A stretch of 64,000 nt of DNA from Meloidogyne chitwoodi. Taxonomy: Eukaryota; Nematoda; Chromadorea; Rhabditida; Meloidogynidae. Under the pieces are notes generated by a model. That model did no database searches and was not told where the DNA came from. It saw nothing but the letters and a program-made list of their open reading frames with translations. Within the stretch, counting starts at the first letter, position 1, and every line of letters starts with the position of its first letter. The position numbers and the translations under genes were made by a program. Of this stretch, positions 29,711 through 43,029 are shown piece by piece. The DNA lies in the NCBI GenBank assembly GCA_015183035.1, contig JACZZP010000003.1, positions 1,364,001 through 1,428,000 of the forward strand, in the 5' to 3' direction.

Positions 29711-30870
29711 AGGCTTTGCCTAAAAGCGAAAGAATGTGGAAATTAGAAGAGCGGGAAAAAGAAAAAGAGTAAACGATGAGAAAGAATTATAAATTAATTT
29801 TTCTCTTTGTGAAACAGAGTTTCTCTAATTCCCCTAACACAAAACTCGTAGTTCTTGAAGAAACACCTTTTGAAGTCTTAACTTTTAGACTTTAGACAAA
29901 ATAGTATAAACAAGAATTGAAATGTATACTGTATTTTACCTAAACACTAAATATTCTCCGATTAAATCACTGACTTATTTCCAAATGCTCATAAGTTTTT
30001 CTGATGTTCTTCTACATTTGAGAGAATCTAAATATTTTTACTTTAGCAAATGGTTATCATTGTGATGCAATTAAACATTACCAATTAATTTATTTAATAA
30101 ACTTCAAGATTTTATTTTATAATTATTCCCTTTTTATTTATTGGTCAATTTTTCCCGGTGTACAAAATTATGTTTTCCTAATATATGAAGAAGCTGTTTA
30201 TAAAGCTATATATTATTTTTATTTTTCTTAATGAAGGCTTTTTCCGCCTTCTTTTTTTATTAAAAAGAGAGAGAATAAATAATATATTTTATCAAAAAAA
30301 TTCAAGGCGCGGGGCAATCATCTTCTTTTTTCTTTATTTTTCTCTTTACTGCCTGCCAACATGTTCACGTTGTTCCAGCAAGAAAATATAAAACTGACCA
30401 AAACTAACCAGCCACACAGATTTGAAAAAGAAGAAATAGATATATATCCGCCTGCAGATATATTATTCTCAACATTATTTATCAAAAAAAAAACACATAT
30501 ACACATAACCACAATGCAATAAATAAAAGTAAGGCATAAATAAATAAATATTTATTTTTTATTTTATGTTGGACCCGTTCATCTATTATCCATCTTTTTA
30601 ATCGCCTAATTCTCTTTATTATATATCAAACTTTTTTCCCCTTATCAAATAAAAAAGGCAAATTTCAAGTTTTAAAAATATTTGTGGACACTTTCTTTTT
30701 TATTATTATTTACAACCCAACCCATTTAAGCAGGTAATATTTTTGTTAAATCATAAAACTAAAAAAAAAAAGTTTAGGTAATTAAAAAAGAAATAAATTA
30801 TTTATTTGGATTATTTTAAATGGAATATTTTATTTAAAAAAAATTATTTTATTAATTTCAGATTAAAAAA
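29711..30870. other. 5' flank of the cuticlin gene
   Basis: AT-rich intergenic DNA, with an acceptor-like atttcag at 30845-30851 shortly before the cuticlin ATG, consistent with trans-splicing or a 5' UTR intron. Open frames near 30.2-30.5 kb on both strands lack any recognisable protein features. Confidence 0.5.
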
Positions 30871-32658
30871 ATGTTATTTAAATTAATTAAACAATTATTT
30901 TTTATCAAATTTAAAAAACAACAATTTAACAAAAATTCATTTCATTTTTTAATTTTCTTATTATTATTATTTCATTCTAGTATACAAATTCCTATACCAA
31001 ACGGGCAAGTGGGTGAGCTTATTTTTAAAAATAAATAATAATTTTATTTTTTGTTTAAAATTAATTTTAAAATAAAAAAAATAATTTAATTTCATAGGTA
31101 GAGCCGAAGTAGAATGTGGACAAGAAGAAATTGAAGTCGTTTTTCTAACAGAAGATCTTTTTCAAGTTCTTTAAAAGTATAAAAATAATTTAAACAAAAA
31201 ATTATATTTAGGGTCGTGTTTTTGTTGTTGGTCATGCAAATGAGACAGGTTGTTCAGCTCGTGATATTGGTAAAAAATCAACATCAATTATTGTAAAAAA
31301 AGATAATTGTGGAGTTGTTACTATACGTTCGGTTAGAAAAAATTAAAAAATAAATATAATATTTTATTAAAGCAAAATCCACCAGGGATGTTTGTTAATG
31401 TAAAAATTATGATTAGTTTTCATGAAGAATTTATTACTAAAGTAGATAGAGTAAGTTTTATTTAAATAAATTAATAATTATTTTTTAAAAGGGTTATGAA
31501 ATTTCTTGTTTTTATATGGAAGCAGCTAAAACAGTTACTTTTCCAATTTCTGTAGAACCAAATACTTTACAACCATTTACTGAATTTGCAGAAATGCCTA
31601 GATGTAGATATGAAGTTGTTGATCCAAATACTCAAGAACCTGTTAGTGTTGTTTCTGTTGGAAATAAATTATTACATAAATGGTAAATAAATAAATTTAT
31701 TATTTTAATTACAATAGGTATACTATATATTTTTAATCATTTAAAATAAAAAGAATAATTATTATTTTATTTAATAATAAAAATTTATATTAAAAGGACA
31801 TGTGATTCAACAGCTACAGATCTTTGGTGTATGGTTGTGCATTCTTGTTTTGTTGAAGATGGTTCTGGAACTGAATTTCAAATTTTAACAGATGAAGGGT
31901 TTAAAAAATATTTTCAATAATTACTGTATTTTCATTTTCTTTAAAAATAGTTGTGCAATTGACAGATATTTATTAGATAATTTGGAATATGGACCAGGTT
32001 TAGATTTTATTTATCTTTTAAATTTATTTCTTAGGTCCATTACAAGCACAAAAAGAAGCACACGCTTTTAAAGTAAAAATTATATATTTTTAAAATTATC
32101 TATAAAAATCTTCTTAATTTTTAAAATAATTTTAAGTTTGCTGACCGTGTCGTTGTTAATTTTCAATGTTCAATTAGACTTGATATTCGTGATGGAGAAT
32201 GCCCAGTAACTTTTTTATTATAAATTTAATTAAATTACAAATATATTATTTAGATCCCAAAATGTCCAGATTTAACAAAACAAAAGCCTAGAATTACAAG
32301 ATCATTAACAAATGAAATAGCTGAAGTTACTACTACAGAAAATGAAGGTTTTGCACAAATTGATGTACGAGCACAAGAAGTGGATGTTTTAGATCCAGAA
32401 ATTGGTTAGAATTAAATTAAAATTAATTTTTAAATAAAAATAGGTTATGGCCTTGAACGTTCCTTTTTAAATGGTAAAAATGGAAATCAAAAATTAAGAC
32501 GATTTGATTTATTAAATCAAAGAACATTACCAACTCGTTGTGTCCCAATAGAAGATTTAGCATTTCCAGCAAGTTTATGTGCTGGACTTTTATTAGTAAT
32601 GCTTTTAGTTGTTACTTGTATGTCTATTGAACGCCGACATCTTAGGCAGGCTTTATAA
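30871..32658 (+). CDS. Cuticlin-like ZP-domain protein
   Basis: Cuticlins are secreted or membrane-anchored ZP proteins that polymerise into the nematode cuticle. The N-terminus contains the hydrophobic segment FLIFLLLLFHSSIQIPIP. The ZP domain starts at GRAEVECGQEEIEVVF, continues GRVFVVGHANETGCS and NCGVVTIRSQNPPGMFV, and runs to HSCFVEDGSGTEFQILTDEG with the following CAIDRYLLDNLEYG. This is the conserved cysteine spacing of nematode ZP domains. After the domain, a GNQKLRRFD basic site could be a furin-type processing site. A C-terminal transmembrane segment (AGLLLVMLLVVTCMS) and a short basic tail RRHLRQAL follow. About ten exons join in frame; TAA at 32656-32658. Which CUT/CUTL paralogue it corresponds to is not certain. 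It converges on ctr-9 with 227 bp between. Confidence 0.9.
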
Positions 32659-32885
32659 AAAATTGGAAAAAATAAATAAATAATGTGCAATATATTATTA
32701 ATTAATTTTTTAAGTATTTTTATATTTTAATTTAAATAAAAATCACAATCTTTTACAAAATAAATTAATTTTTTTATATAAATCGAAAATTTAAAAAATA
32801 AGTAAAATAAATAATTATACTTTTTTGACAAAAAATTAATTTTACAATGTTTTTTTTTAAATAATTTATTTGTAATATATTTTTA

Positions 32886-35800
32886 TCATTCATCTTCCTC
32901 ATCAGTTTGACCTCCTTCTTCTTGATCACTATTTTCTTGATTTTGCTCTTCTTCTCCAGATTCTTCTTCATTTAATTCTTTCTCAACAGAAGAAGAATGT
33001 TCTAAATCTTGCTGATTAATTTCTTCATTTTCTTCTTTTTCTTCATCATCTTTTTCAGATTCTTCATTTAATTCCTTCTCAACAGAAGATGAATGCTCAG
33101 GCTCTTGATGGACAAATTCATTATCACTTTCTTCATTTTGTTCCGATTCTTGCCGTTGTATTTTTTCAGGCTCCTCATCACTCTTTTCTTCGTTTTGTTC
33201 TTCATCTTCTTTTCCAGATTCATCTTCTTGTTCCTTTTCGACAGAAGCAGAATTTTCAGGCTCTTTATTTTGATCCACATCCTCTTCTTCACCACTTGTG
33301 ATTTGTTCTCCAGTTCGAAGCGCAGGGGATGGTGAAGGGGACGAAGATGACGAAGAAAGGAATGCCTTACTTTTGACTAAAAAGTGAAATAAAAAACTGA
33401 TAAAAACATCAAACACTTAAATAAAATAAAATTAATGTAAACAAACTTTTTCCACGTTGTCGAGCTGGTACCATTTCATCCTCTTTTTCAGTACGCCTTC
33501 GTTCCGATATTTTTAATTTTCTCCTCGAAAAAGAAGCATTAACATCATCTTCTTCTTCCTCACTTTCTTCGCCACCACCACCATCACGTTCACGATGTCG
33601 ACGTTTTACTTTTCGTCTAGAAGAAGAAGCATGTAATTCATCTTCATATTCTCCCAAATCTGAACTGTCATTGACAAAATCTTCAGCTTCACCCCCTTCT
33701 CTACGCTTCTTTTGTGTAGCTACGCGTGCTGGACGTCGTTCTTCCCGAATCTATAAAAGTATAATTAAATTAAATGTTTTTAATTTTACCTGTTTAAGTT
33801 TTAAAATCTCTTTAGTTTTATCAACAAATTCTTGTCTTAATTGTTTCAATTTTTCTAATTCTTGAAGTTTTTCTTCGTGTTTACGTCGTTCTTCTTCTGC
33901 TTGCTGTGCGAGTATTCTTTGTCGTTGCTCTTCTTGAATAGCTCGTTGACGACGTTCTTCCTCATCCTTTAATTGTGCTCTTTCAAGATATACCTTTGCT
34001 TGTTTTGTTAAATCTGTACATGATTGTGCTTCATTAGCACAAACTGTTCTACTAATATACTTTGCTCGTGCAACAACATCAAGTTGTGTGGCGGCTATAG
34101 ATTTAAAAGTTCTAAAAAGAACAAATAATTTTAAAATTAATTTATTTTAATTATACAGTTCAGCAGTCTTTAAATCTTCTACAGCATTTGTGACTGCTTC
34201 TAAATTAGATTTAACATCTTTTAATACTTGAGTGGCCATTTTTTGTAAAACAACTGCATGATTGAATTGATGAACAAGTTTATCAGGTTCTTCTTTTAAA
34301 ATCTTAAAATTTTATAAAAAGAAAAATTTTTTCTTATAAATCAACTTTTTCAATATATTCTCGACATTCAACAATTTTCCCTGCTTTCCAATAAGCACGA
34401 GCAATATATCCCATTAATTGTATATCATTATTTCTATCAAACTTTGTCATACAATTTTTGTACATTTGCAAAGCACTGACATATTGTTTTTGTTCCATGT
34501 AAATATGAGCAATATTAATCCAAACATCAGGAAAATCGGCGGTAGCTTCACGAACTTGTGAAAATATGTCACGGGCATCGAGAAATGCACCTTTATGTGC
34601 AAGTACACAACCAACACCATTAGCAGCCCAAATATTGTGAGGACGAAGTTTTATAACTTTTGTGTAGTAACTAAGGGCCCGATCACGATAAAGAGCATCC
34701 TATTAAAAATAAGCTAATTGTAAAAACAATTTGAAAATTAATTATTTTATTGAGAGAGATAAATAAGAATTTATCAATGAGGAAAATTAAAGTCCATATA
34801 TTTTTTTATTTTCCCATAAATACTAAAAACCAGAGAAATAAAGTAAATAACCTTTTCACGTGTTTTTGAAGAGAAAAGCATTTCCAACCAAATATTACCT
34901 AAAGCAACAAAACTATAAACATCTGTATGATTTGTTAATTTGAGAATATGTTCAAATTTTTTCTGTCCAGGGCCCCATTCTTCTTTAGCCATGTGCATAT
35001 TGCCTATTAAAGTCCATGGATCAGGATGTGCTGGATTAACAGACATTGACTCTTTAAAGAGCATTGAAGCATTATGCAAATCTCCTTTATCACGAATTAG
35101 GCAGCCTAACCGTAGAATGCCTTAAAAATATTTTTGATTTAATTGTCAAAGATAAATTTTAAAAATCTTACAGTCCATATAATTTGGTCTTTGTTTAATT
35201 ATATCTCTGTATAATCTCTCAGCCTCATCATGCAAACAAAGTTGTTCATTCACACGTCCAAGGTTGTAACTAATTGTTATTAAAAGTGCTGCTGCCTCAT
35301 CGTTAAGATTTTCCATACCTTCTGACATTATATGATCTCTCGCTTCTTGAAAATAACTCTAAAAATTAAAAAATAAAAATTAAATATTTCAAAACTAACT
35401 TTAGATTCTTCCAATTCATTCAACATAAAATGGAGTGAACCAATATTATTAAGAATTTCTGCAGGAATATCCACACCAATTTCCTCTTTTAAAAGTGTAG
35501 CAACGCGCAAATAAAGTTTTAATGACTCCTGTGGATTTAATTGTTCAAGTAGTTGACCAAGTTCAATTAAAGCTTCAATTGGAGGTCTGTCCGTTTGGCT
35601 TTCAACTACTTTCTTAAGATATTCTCTGGCCTTTTCTCGTCGATCAGCATAGATTTTTGGATCTTTATGTGGGACATTAACATAAAGTGAACCAAGAACA
35701 GTAAGTGTATCTATGTCATTAGGTACTGTTTTTAGAATTTTCTCAAAAGCAGAAATTGCCTGAAAAATCAATAAATTTACTTGAAAAAAATAAATAATCA

Positions 35801-37232
35801 CATTTTCGTATTCTTCACGATATATATAAATTAAGCCAAGACCATAATATGGAAGTACAAATTTAGGATGACACAATGTTGTGGCCTGATAGTAAAATTG
35901 AAAAGCATGTTGATAGTCCAATTTTTTGTGATAATAACGAGCCTATTTTTGTAAGTAAATAAATATGATAGAAAATAACCATGTGATACATGCTTTCAGC
36001 ACGCATTGAATCATTATCAGCTAGTTGATGGGAAACTTGAGCCAAATTAAAAGTTTTGTCTATATCCTATAAAATTATACTTTTGTAAAAGTCCAATATA
36101 ACAAAATTAAAATAAATAAAAAGTTCCAAACCTGTTTGTAAAAAAAGTGATTAGCCAAATGATTCAAAACCATTGGATTTTCTGGTTCATGATGATAAGC
36201 TAAACCAAGAGCTTGAATTCCACTTCGAATACCTTCAGGTGTGCCTATATTTAAATCAAGAACAGCCAAAGCAACAATCGAAGGAACATTCTTTGAATCT
36301 AATTGGAGTGCTCTTTCAAAAGCCAATCTTGTTTAAAAAATATATTATGAAACAGGATGAAAAATAAACCTTGCTTTGTCCATCCTTCCAAGCCTTGCAA
36401 AACAATAACCCATACCAACACGAACATCTGCTGGAGCATTTGGATTTAAGCGTAGACAACGTTTATAATATTGAAGTGCTGTTTTATATTCTTTTTTATT
36501 AAAAGCAATACAAGCCTTTCCCATCATCGCAGGAATTACACGTCCATCATTAGCCATTTGTGCCTTATTGTTAGATTTTTAAGTTAGAAAAAATATATAA
36601 GAAAAAACTTGATTCATGACAAATGAAAACTGAGCATCAGCTTGTTCAACTTTATTTCCTTCAAGAAGACAAAAATAAGCACGACCCAATAAATGATTTT
36701 GATCGTACATAATTATTTTATCTGCTGTAGTATAGAGAAGAGTGGCACGTGTAAACCATTCTTTTCGCTTATCCTTATTTCTTTCTTTATTTCCCTTTTA
36801 AATATTCCATTCAAAAATTAAAAAACAGCAAAAACCTGAAGAACATAATGAGCTGCCAACATGTCAAGTGCCCTCATTTGATCCCTTTCATAATCTTGAT
36901 ATTCCAAACCAGCTTCACCTCCACTTAATTCCAAAATTTTCACAAAATCCTGCATCATTCCTTGTTTGTAGTATTCAAGCTAAAAATATTTAAAAAACTA
37001 TAATTTTTCGAACAATTGAAAAAATACAGCAATATCAAGCCAGTAATGTAATGCTGCTTTTTCACTTTTCAAAATTTGCAAAACTTCATCACTATCAGGA
37101 AGCTCATTAAAGTCTATTTCTATAATCTCCTAAAAATATAAATTAGTCTTAAAATATATTTAAAATTACATCTTCAGTACTGTTTCTTAGTGGAATAATA
37201 ATTGACGTTTTCTGTTGATAATTTGAAGACAT
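32886..37232 (-). CDS. ctr-9: CTR9, TPR scaffold of the PAF1 transcription elongation complex
   Basis: CTR9 scaffolds the PAF1 complex, which couples RNA polymerase II elongation to histone modification. The gene starts [20 protein letters not shown] (ATG 37232-37230). Tandem TPR units span most of its length, for example [40 protein letters not shown], and [20 protein letters not shown]. They are followed by a charged coiled coil ([18 protein letters not shown] and onward). A basic Arg/Lys-rich region comes next, then an Asp/Glu-rich tail ending TDEEDE, TGA 32888-32886. The tail contains three imperfect copies of a unit like [12 protein letters not shown], at about 33.23, 33.08 and 32.97 kb, so this region has expanded locally. 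About 15 exons with short introns all fit one frame. An acidic, Ser-rich C-terminus is usual for CTR9. Confidence 0.94.
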
Positions 37233-37379
37233 AATTTTGAAAATATAATTTAAAATAATTTAAAAATTTATTTAATAAGATAACTAAAAAAACAGCAAGA
37301 TTCGCGCCTTGTGCACAAGTTTTTACAACTAGTAAAAATGTCAAAATAAAAAAGTCAATTTGCGAAAGAAAACTCCAAC

Positions 37380-37438
37380 GATTTCGTCAGAGGTGAATTT
37401 GTCAGAGGGCGATTTCGTCAGAAGGCTATTTCGTCAGT
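37380..37438. repeat. Tandem TTCGTCAG motif
   Basis: Four spaced copies of a GATTTCGTCAGAGG-like unit (gatttcgtcagaggtgaat, tttgtcagaggg, gatttcgtcagaagg, ctatttcgtcag) at about 16-bp spacing. They are diverged but clearly related. No inverted partner was found nearby. Confidence 0.7.
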
Positions 37439-37874
37439 AAACTATTTTTAATTTCCACTGTTTTCTGATTGTTTCGACAGTACTAACATGTATTTTTTTA
37501 AAGAATTCTCGAATATTTTTTTAGCAAAAAAAAAGGATAAAAGGAAATGAAGAAACATTTACCTATTTTTGACATTCCTTATCTTAAGAATTTGATCCAA
37601 CATTATACACTAAAATGTTTAATTAACTAGCTCTGATTGCGGAAGCGGGATAAAGTAAAATCAAGCACAGGATCCTGTAACTTGTCTATAATACTAACTT
37701 TGGTAATCTTATATTTTATGCCATAAAAAAATAATAATAATCTTCCTTTATTCATTCTTTTGTTTTCTTGCCTGCTGCACAAATTTTTTTTAAATTTTTA
37801 ACTGTATCGCAAAAAATGTTTAACATTGAAAATTTAATGAAATACCGTATTTTTTATAATTTTAATGTTTAGTT

Positions 37875-37950
37875 TTGTTTCGTTTCGTAAAAATTTGGCT
37901 GTTTCGTTTCGTACGAAACAATTTTAAAACACTTTCGTTTCGTTTCGTTG
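37875..37950. repeat. TTTCG-rich simple repeat
   Basis: Runs of gtttcgtttcgt occur at 37877-37888, 37911-37922 (where a short palindrome, tttcgtacgaaa, is formed) and 37934-37949. The block directly abuts the GC-rich repeat to its right and may belong to the same insertion. Confidence 0.6.
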
Positions 37951-37981
37951 GAAAAAATTTTGGTGTTTCACACATGTCTGC

Positions 37982-38205
37982 TCGGGAGGGACCCGGATCG
38001 GGAAAATCGGGAATTCCCTTTTTTCCAGATCCAAAAATAAGCGGGTCCCGACCGAGAAACCGGGAAAAAGGACCGGGAATTGGAAATTTAATGACCGGCC
38101 GGAACCCGAAACGGGAAAACCGGGAATTCCCGATCCTGTTTTCATCCCGGTGTCTCAAAAAAAGGATCGGGAAGCGGGATCGGGACCCGATCCCGTTCCG
38201 ATCTC
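37982..38205. repeat. GC-rich CGGGA/TCCCG repeat block
   Basis: About 220 bp with far higher GC content than its surroundings. It is built from recurring cgggaattccc, cgggatcggg, gggacccg and aaccgggaaa motifs in both orientations, including the palindromic atcgggacccgat near 38180. It looks like an inserted repetitive element or satellite fragment. Boundaries and class could not be fixed. Confidence 0.7.
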
Positions 38206-38219
38206 TAACCTTAATCCCT

Positions 38220-38253
38220 TTGGTTTGAAACAAAACGTCATGGACAAAATGGG
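38220..38253. repeat. Dispersed repeat fragment shared with 5465-5498
   Basis: Contains acaaaacgtcatggacaaaa followed by tggg, one base different from the copy near 5.47 kb. It directly follows the GC-rich block, so it may mark the end of that element. Confidence 0.55.
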
Positions 38254-39657
38254 CATAAGGCCAATATGGAAAAAATGACAATAAATTTTCAAAAATATTG
38301 TTTTTTGACCTTTTTCGGGGTAATTTTCTTTTCTGTCACATCCCCACTTCATTGCCAGAATTTTAGTGCAAAAAAACCATTCAATGTATAGAATAAAGAA
38401 TGACCCAATCTCTTCTTGGCTATATTTAGGTTATCAATTTCTCTTTATTCTTTTTTAAAAAATATTTTTCTAAATATTTATTTTATTAAAAATATATTCT
38501 ACAGATTTTCTTTTTATTATTTTATATTTACTTTACTTTTTAATCTTTTTTATATATAATAGTAGACAAAGAAAATATTTTTAAAGTATTTATTGTTTGC
38601 TAAAATAATTATTTAATTATATACAAGTTTTTATTTTTTAAAAAAGGGGAAAAGAACAAATATTACAAAATTAATAATATTTATTTAATAAAAAATATTA
38701 TTATTATTATTTCCACTCTTAAAAAACAAATTTTTTCTGTTAATCAAACAAACTTTTGCTATATAAATATATTACCTAGTATTTATTTATTTATTATATA
38801 TATATAAATAAATATAAAAAACAAGTAGTTATATATTTTTTATATTTTCTTTGGCCTTGAAAATTGAAAAAATGACAATATATTTTTTTAATTATTTTTT
38901 CTCTTTTTTAATTTAAATAAATATTTATTTATTTTGTAGACAAATACTTAATTTATTTATAAAAATATATATTTATTTATTTTTTAATTTTTATTTCTCA
39001 AATAATGAAAAAAAAAAGATTATTTATTTTTCGACATTTTAGCGCAAAGCTACTTAAAAATAATGGAAAAAAGAAAAAAGCTTTTTTTTTATAAATTTAT
39101 CCTGAAAAGGGTCAGTGCGTATGAAATAAAAACTCGAAAAACGTTAAAGTGAAAAATATTTTAATTTATTTTTATTTTTTTACAATTAATATATAAAATT
39201 TTAAATTTAATTAAAAATATATATCTCCTTTTTTTAATTATTTTCTTCACAAAAGTATATTTTTAGGATATATATATTTATTATTTAGGTATATAAAATA
39301 CATTTTTGACAATAATAAAATCCTTTTCCTCTAAAAAATATTTATTTTTTATTTTTATCGGACTTTGAAAAAGACCGGGTTTTTTAATTCTTTTTTTTTT
39401 ATTATTATTCGATGGATTAGCAACCAACAGAGACTTTTTATTTTGATCAATTTTTATAAATAAATATAAAACTAGTTTATTAATAAATATAATCTTATTT
39501 TTTAGATATAAAAAGAGAAATTAAAAATATTTTTAAAAACATTAAAAAATTTAAATAAATATATTTTTATTAATTTTAGAAAAATAAAATAAAATTTATA
39601 AATATTTTTCTTTTAATAATATTTTAATTATTTATTAATATTACAATTTATTATTTA

Positions 39658-42017
39658 ATGGTTAAAAAATTAAATTTTTATCAATTATTTAATTTATTTA
39701 TTTATTTATTATTTTTAATAATTAATAATAATTATTGTAATTCTGAAAAAAGGTAAAAAAAAAATAAAATAATTTATTTATTATTATACCTAGTAGTACT
39801 AAACAAAATACTAATAAATATTCTGTTCTTCGGATACGTGCTGAAAATGAAATTCAATTAAATTTTCTTATGAATGAATTTCTTAATAATAGTGCTAAAG
39901 TATTTATTTAATTATATCAATTTTAATTAATTTTTTATTTTTTCAGTTAGATTTTTGGAAAGAACCTTCTAAAATAAAAGAAGATGTTCATGTAATGGTT
40001 GCTAAAGGTTCTATATTAAATGATTTTTATAATCGATTAAATAAATATAATTTAATTATTCAAATAATGATTGATGATGTTAATGAGTTTGTTTAATTAT
40101 TTAATTTTAATTTAATTAATTTAAAAAAGATTAATTATTAAACGTCAAAAAGAAATTGATGAAAATAAAGATAAAAAAGAAGAAGAAAATTTAGAAAATA
40201 ATAATTTAAAAAAACAAGAAGAATTTAATTTTTTTCGTCGACAATATGACGAACCAATTTATTCTTCTAATTTACGTTTAAAAAAAGCAACTAATAATAA
40301 TAATAATGGAGGTTTTTTAGGAAGATTTTCTTTAGGAAAATATAAGTAAATTAATTAATTAATTAAAATAAATAAATAAATATATTTTTATTTAAAAAAG
40401 ATCATTTGGTGATATAATTAATTATATGAATGCTTTAGCTATTAATTATCCAAATAGAGTGTCTGTACAACCAATTGGATCAACACATGAAGGAAGACAA
40501 ATACCTTTAATTAAAATTGGAACTAATAATAATAATAATTTAATTGAAAAACCTGCTATTTGGGTTATTATTAAAAATTAAAAAAAATAATAATAATAAA
40601 AAAAAGATTGATGGAGGAATACATGCAAGGGAATGGGTATCTCCAGCAGTTGTTTTATTTATGATTGATCAATTAGTAATTGGCTATGAAACACAACCTT
40701 TAATTAAACAATTTGTTGATCAATTAGATTGGTTTATTGTTCCACTTTTAAATCCTGATGGTTTTTTATTATTTTATTTTTAAAAATTAAAAAAAAAGGT
40801 TATGAATATTCTCGAAGTAGCTCAGACCCAGAAATTCGTCTTTGGAGAAAAAATCGTTCACCAGCACAATGTACACAAATAAATACAGGTAAATTAATTA
40901 ATTTTTAAATTACTTTTATTAAAAATTAAAAGGTCTTTTTACTCCTCCAAATACTCAATGTTGTCAAGGTGTTGATTTAAATAGAAATTTTGATTGGTTT
41001 TTTGGTCAAGTTGGTTCTTCTTCTGATCCTTGTTCTGAAATATTTTCTGTAAGTTTAAATTAAATAATTAATTAATTTTTTTAGGGAAATTTTGCTTTCT
41101 CAGAACCAGAAACTAAATCAGTTAGAGATTTTATTTCTCAACAACAAGGAAAAATAAAAACATTTATGACATTTCATAGGTTTTTTTTTATTAAAATAAA
41201 TAATTATTTTTAATAATTAAAGTTATTCTCAAATATTAATGTATCCTTTTGGTCATTCATTACGTACATATCCACAAGATGTAATTTAATTTAATTAAAA
41301 TAAATTAATTTAAATTAATAAGGTAGAGGAATTAAGTAATTTAGCTTTAAAAGCAGCCCAAGCATTACAATCAACTTATGGAACTAAATATACAGTTGGA
41401 ACTGGTGCAGATACTCTGTCAGTTTATAAAATGATATATCTATATTTTAGTATTTTTATTTAAAAAATTAAACCAAAAATTAAAAATAGATGAAAAAATT
41501 GTGCAGTTATCCAGCATCTGGGGGCAGTGAAGATTGGGCAAAAGGCAGAATGGGCGTTAAATTCTCTTTTCTTTTTGAACTTAGACCTGAGGATAGTGTT
41601 TATGATGGTTTTCTTTTACCTGAAAGTCAAGTAAAATAATTAAAATAATATTTTTTTATTTTTTAATTAAAAAAAGATTGTTCCAACAGCACGTGAAACT
41701 TGGGAAGCTGTTAAAATTATTGGGGTTATTTATTTTAAAATAAATAAATAAATATAATAATTATTAGGCATCAACAATTAAACAATTTCAACAATTAATT
41801 CCTTCTAATTTTGATGGTACAATAATTAAAAATAATAATAAAAGAGTTTGTCGAGATATTGATTCTTTGTGTTTATATTGGATAAAACAAGTTAATTATA
41901 ATTAAATTTAATTAATTATATAATTTAATTTAAAAGAGTTCATCTACATGTCAACAATGGCCAGCAATGAAAGAACGTTGTTCTCGTACCTGTGGTTTTT
42001 GTTCTGAAAATAAATAA
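39658..42017 (+). CDS. Secreted M14A zinc carboxypeptidase with C-terminal ShKT domain (paralogue 1)
   Basis: M14A enzymes cleave C-terminal residues from peptides. The ATG at 39658 opens a signal peptide with the hydrophobic stretch [16 protein letters not shown] propeptide follows ([14 protein letters not shown], then LDFWKEP). The catalytic domain starts near [13 protein letters not shown]. Zinc ligands lie in [15 protein letters not shown] and in the [15 protein letters not shown] histidine. The substrate-binding DLNRNFDW, the [11 protein letters not shown] strand and the catalytic glutamate in [10 protein letters not shown] are present. The C-terminus carries six cysteines in ShKT spacing (VCRDIDSLC...[10 protein letters not shown]) before TAA at 42017. 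All catalytic residues are intact, so it should be an active secreted zymogen. It resembles nematode carboxypeptidases with ShK tails such as C. elegans SURO-1. A close paralogue lies 1 kb downstream. Confidence 0.92.
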
Positions 42018-43029
42018 ATAATTTAAATATATTTTTACTTTTTTAATAAATAATTGTGAAGGTTATTAATTATGTTTTTTTATATTTAATAATAATAATA
42101 ATATTTTTTACAAGGTTATTTTTAGAGAAAATTAAATTTTTATTTTATTTTATTTTTTATTAAATAATTCTCAACTCTCTTAACCTTCCACAAACCAGTC
42201 AGTCTTTTATGACCATGGCCGGAGAAATAATAATATATTTCTTTTAATTGATCAAACTACATTTATTTTTTACCTAAAATAATAAATATTTAATTAATTA
42301 ATTAATCATAATTTATTTATTTATTTTATTTTTTTTTCTTTTAATAAATAAAAATATGTACTCATATAAAACAGCTTTAATTAATTAATATTCGCTAAAT
42401 AAATAAATAAATATTTTTTATTAAAAAAAAAAGTCCTCTTTTTATTCATAAAAATATTTTATAATTATGTGAAAATATATAAATAAATAAATTATTTTAA
42501 AAAAATATTATATTTATGTATTTATTATCTGTGACCGTTATATAAATTAATGAAAAATAATTTATAAATAAAATTTCTAATAATTAAAAACAATTGTTAT
42601 TTTTATTTATTTTAATTTTAGTTAATCCATCATTTTTAATAATTATTAAATAAATAAATAAATAATACTTTTATATTATTAGAGTGATTGTTTTAATATT
42701 TATAAGAGTAATTAATTAATAAAATTATTATTATTATTATTTAACTAAAATAATCCTTTAAAGAGAAAAAATAGAAAATAAAAGTTTTGTCAAATCTTTG
42801 CCCCAATAATTATTTTTATTTTTTATAAATATATTTTTAGTAATTAATTATTTTGTGTTTTTTAAACTTTAAAAAATTAATTAATTAATTAATTCTCTTT
42901 CCTTTTATTTATTTAATAAATATAACCTACAGTATTTTTTGTTCTCTTTTAATTTAATAAATAAATAAATTAATTAATTATATTTATTTGTTTAGGGTAA
43001 AAAATACCTTATAAAATTTAGAGAATTAA
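42018..43029. other. AT-rich spacer between the two carboxypeptidase genes
   Basis: About 1 kb of very AT-rich sequence with many aataaat and ttaattaa runs. I see no gene or defined repeat. It must contain the promoter of the second carboxypeptidase if the two are not co-transcribed. Confidence 0.5.

Larger units (their letters stand above)
37233..39657. other. Repeat-rich intergenic region
   Basis: 2.4 kb without a credible gene. It holds a TTCGTCAG tandem motif (37380-37438), a TTTCG-rich block (37875-37950), a GC-rich CGGGA block (37982-38205) and a repeat fragment shared with 5.47 kb. From about 38.4 to 39.6 kb it is extremely AT-rich. Long open frames on both strands at 37862-38281 arise from the GC-rich block and are not genes. 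Confidence 0.6.

Noticed and set aside
30185..30512. Frames of 64-68 codons upstream of the cuticlin gene
   Set aside because: Low complexity, overlapping on both strands, no recognisable protein features.
37862..38352. Several overlapping frames up to 139 codons on both strands
   Set aside because: They result from stop-poor GC-rich repeats. They show no domain and occur in several frames at once.
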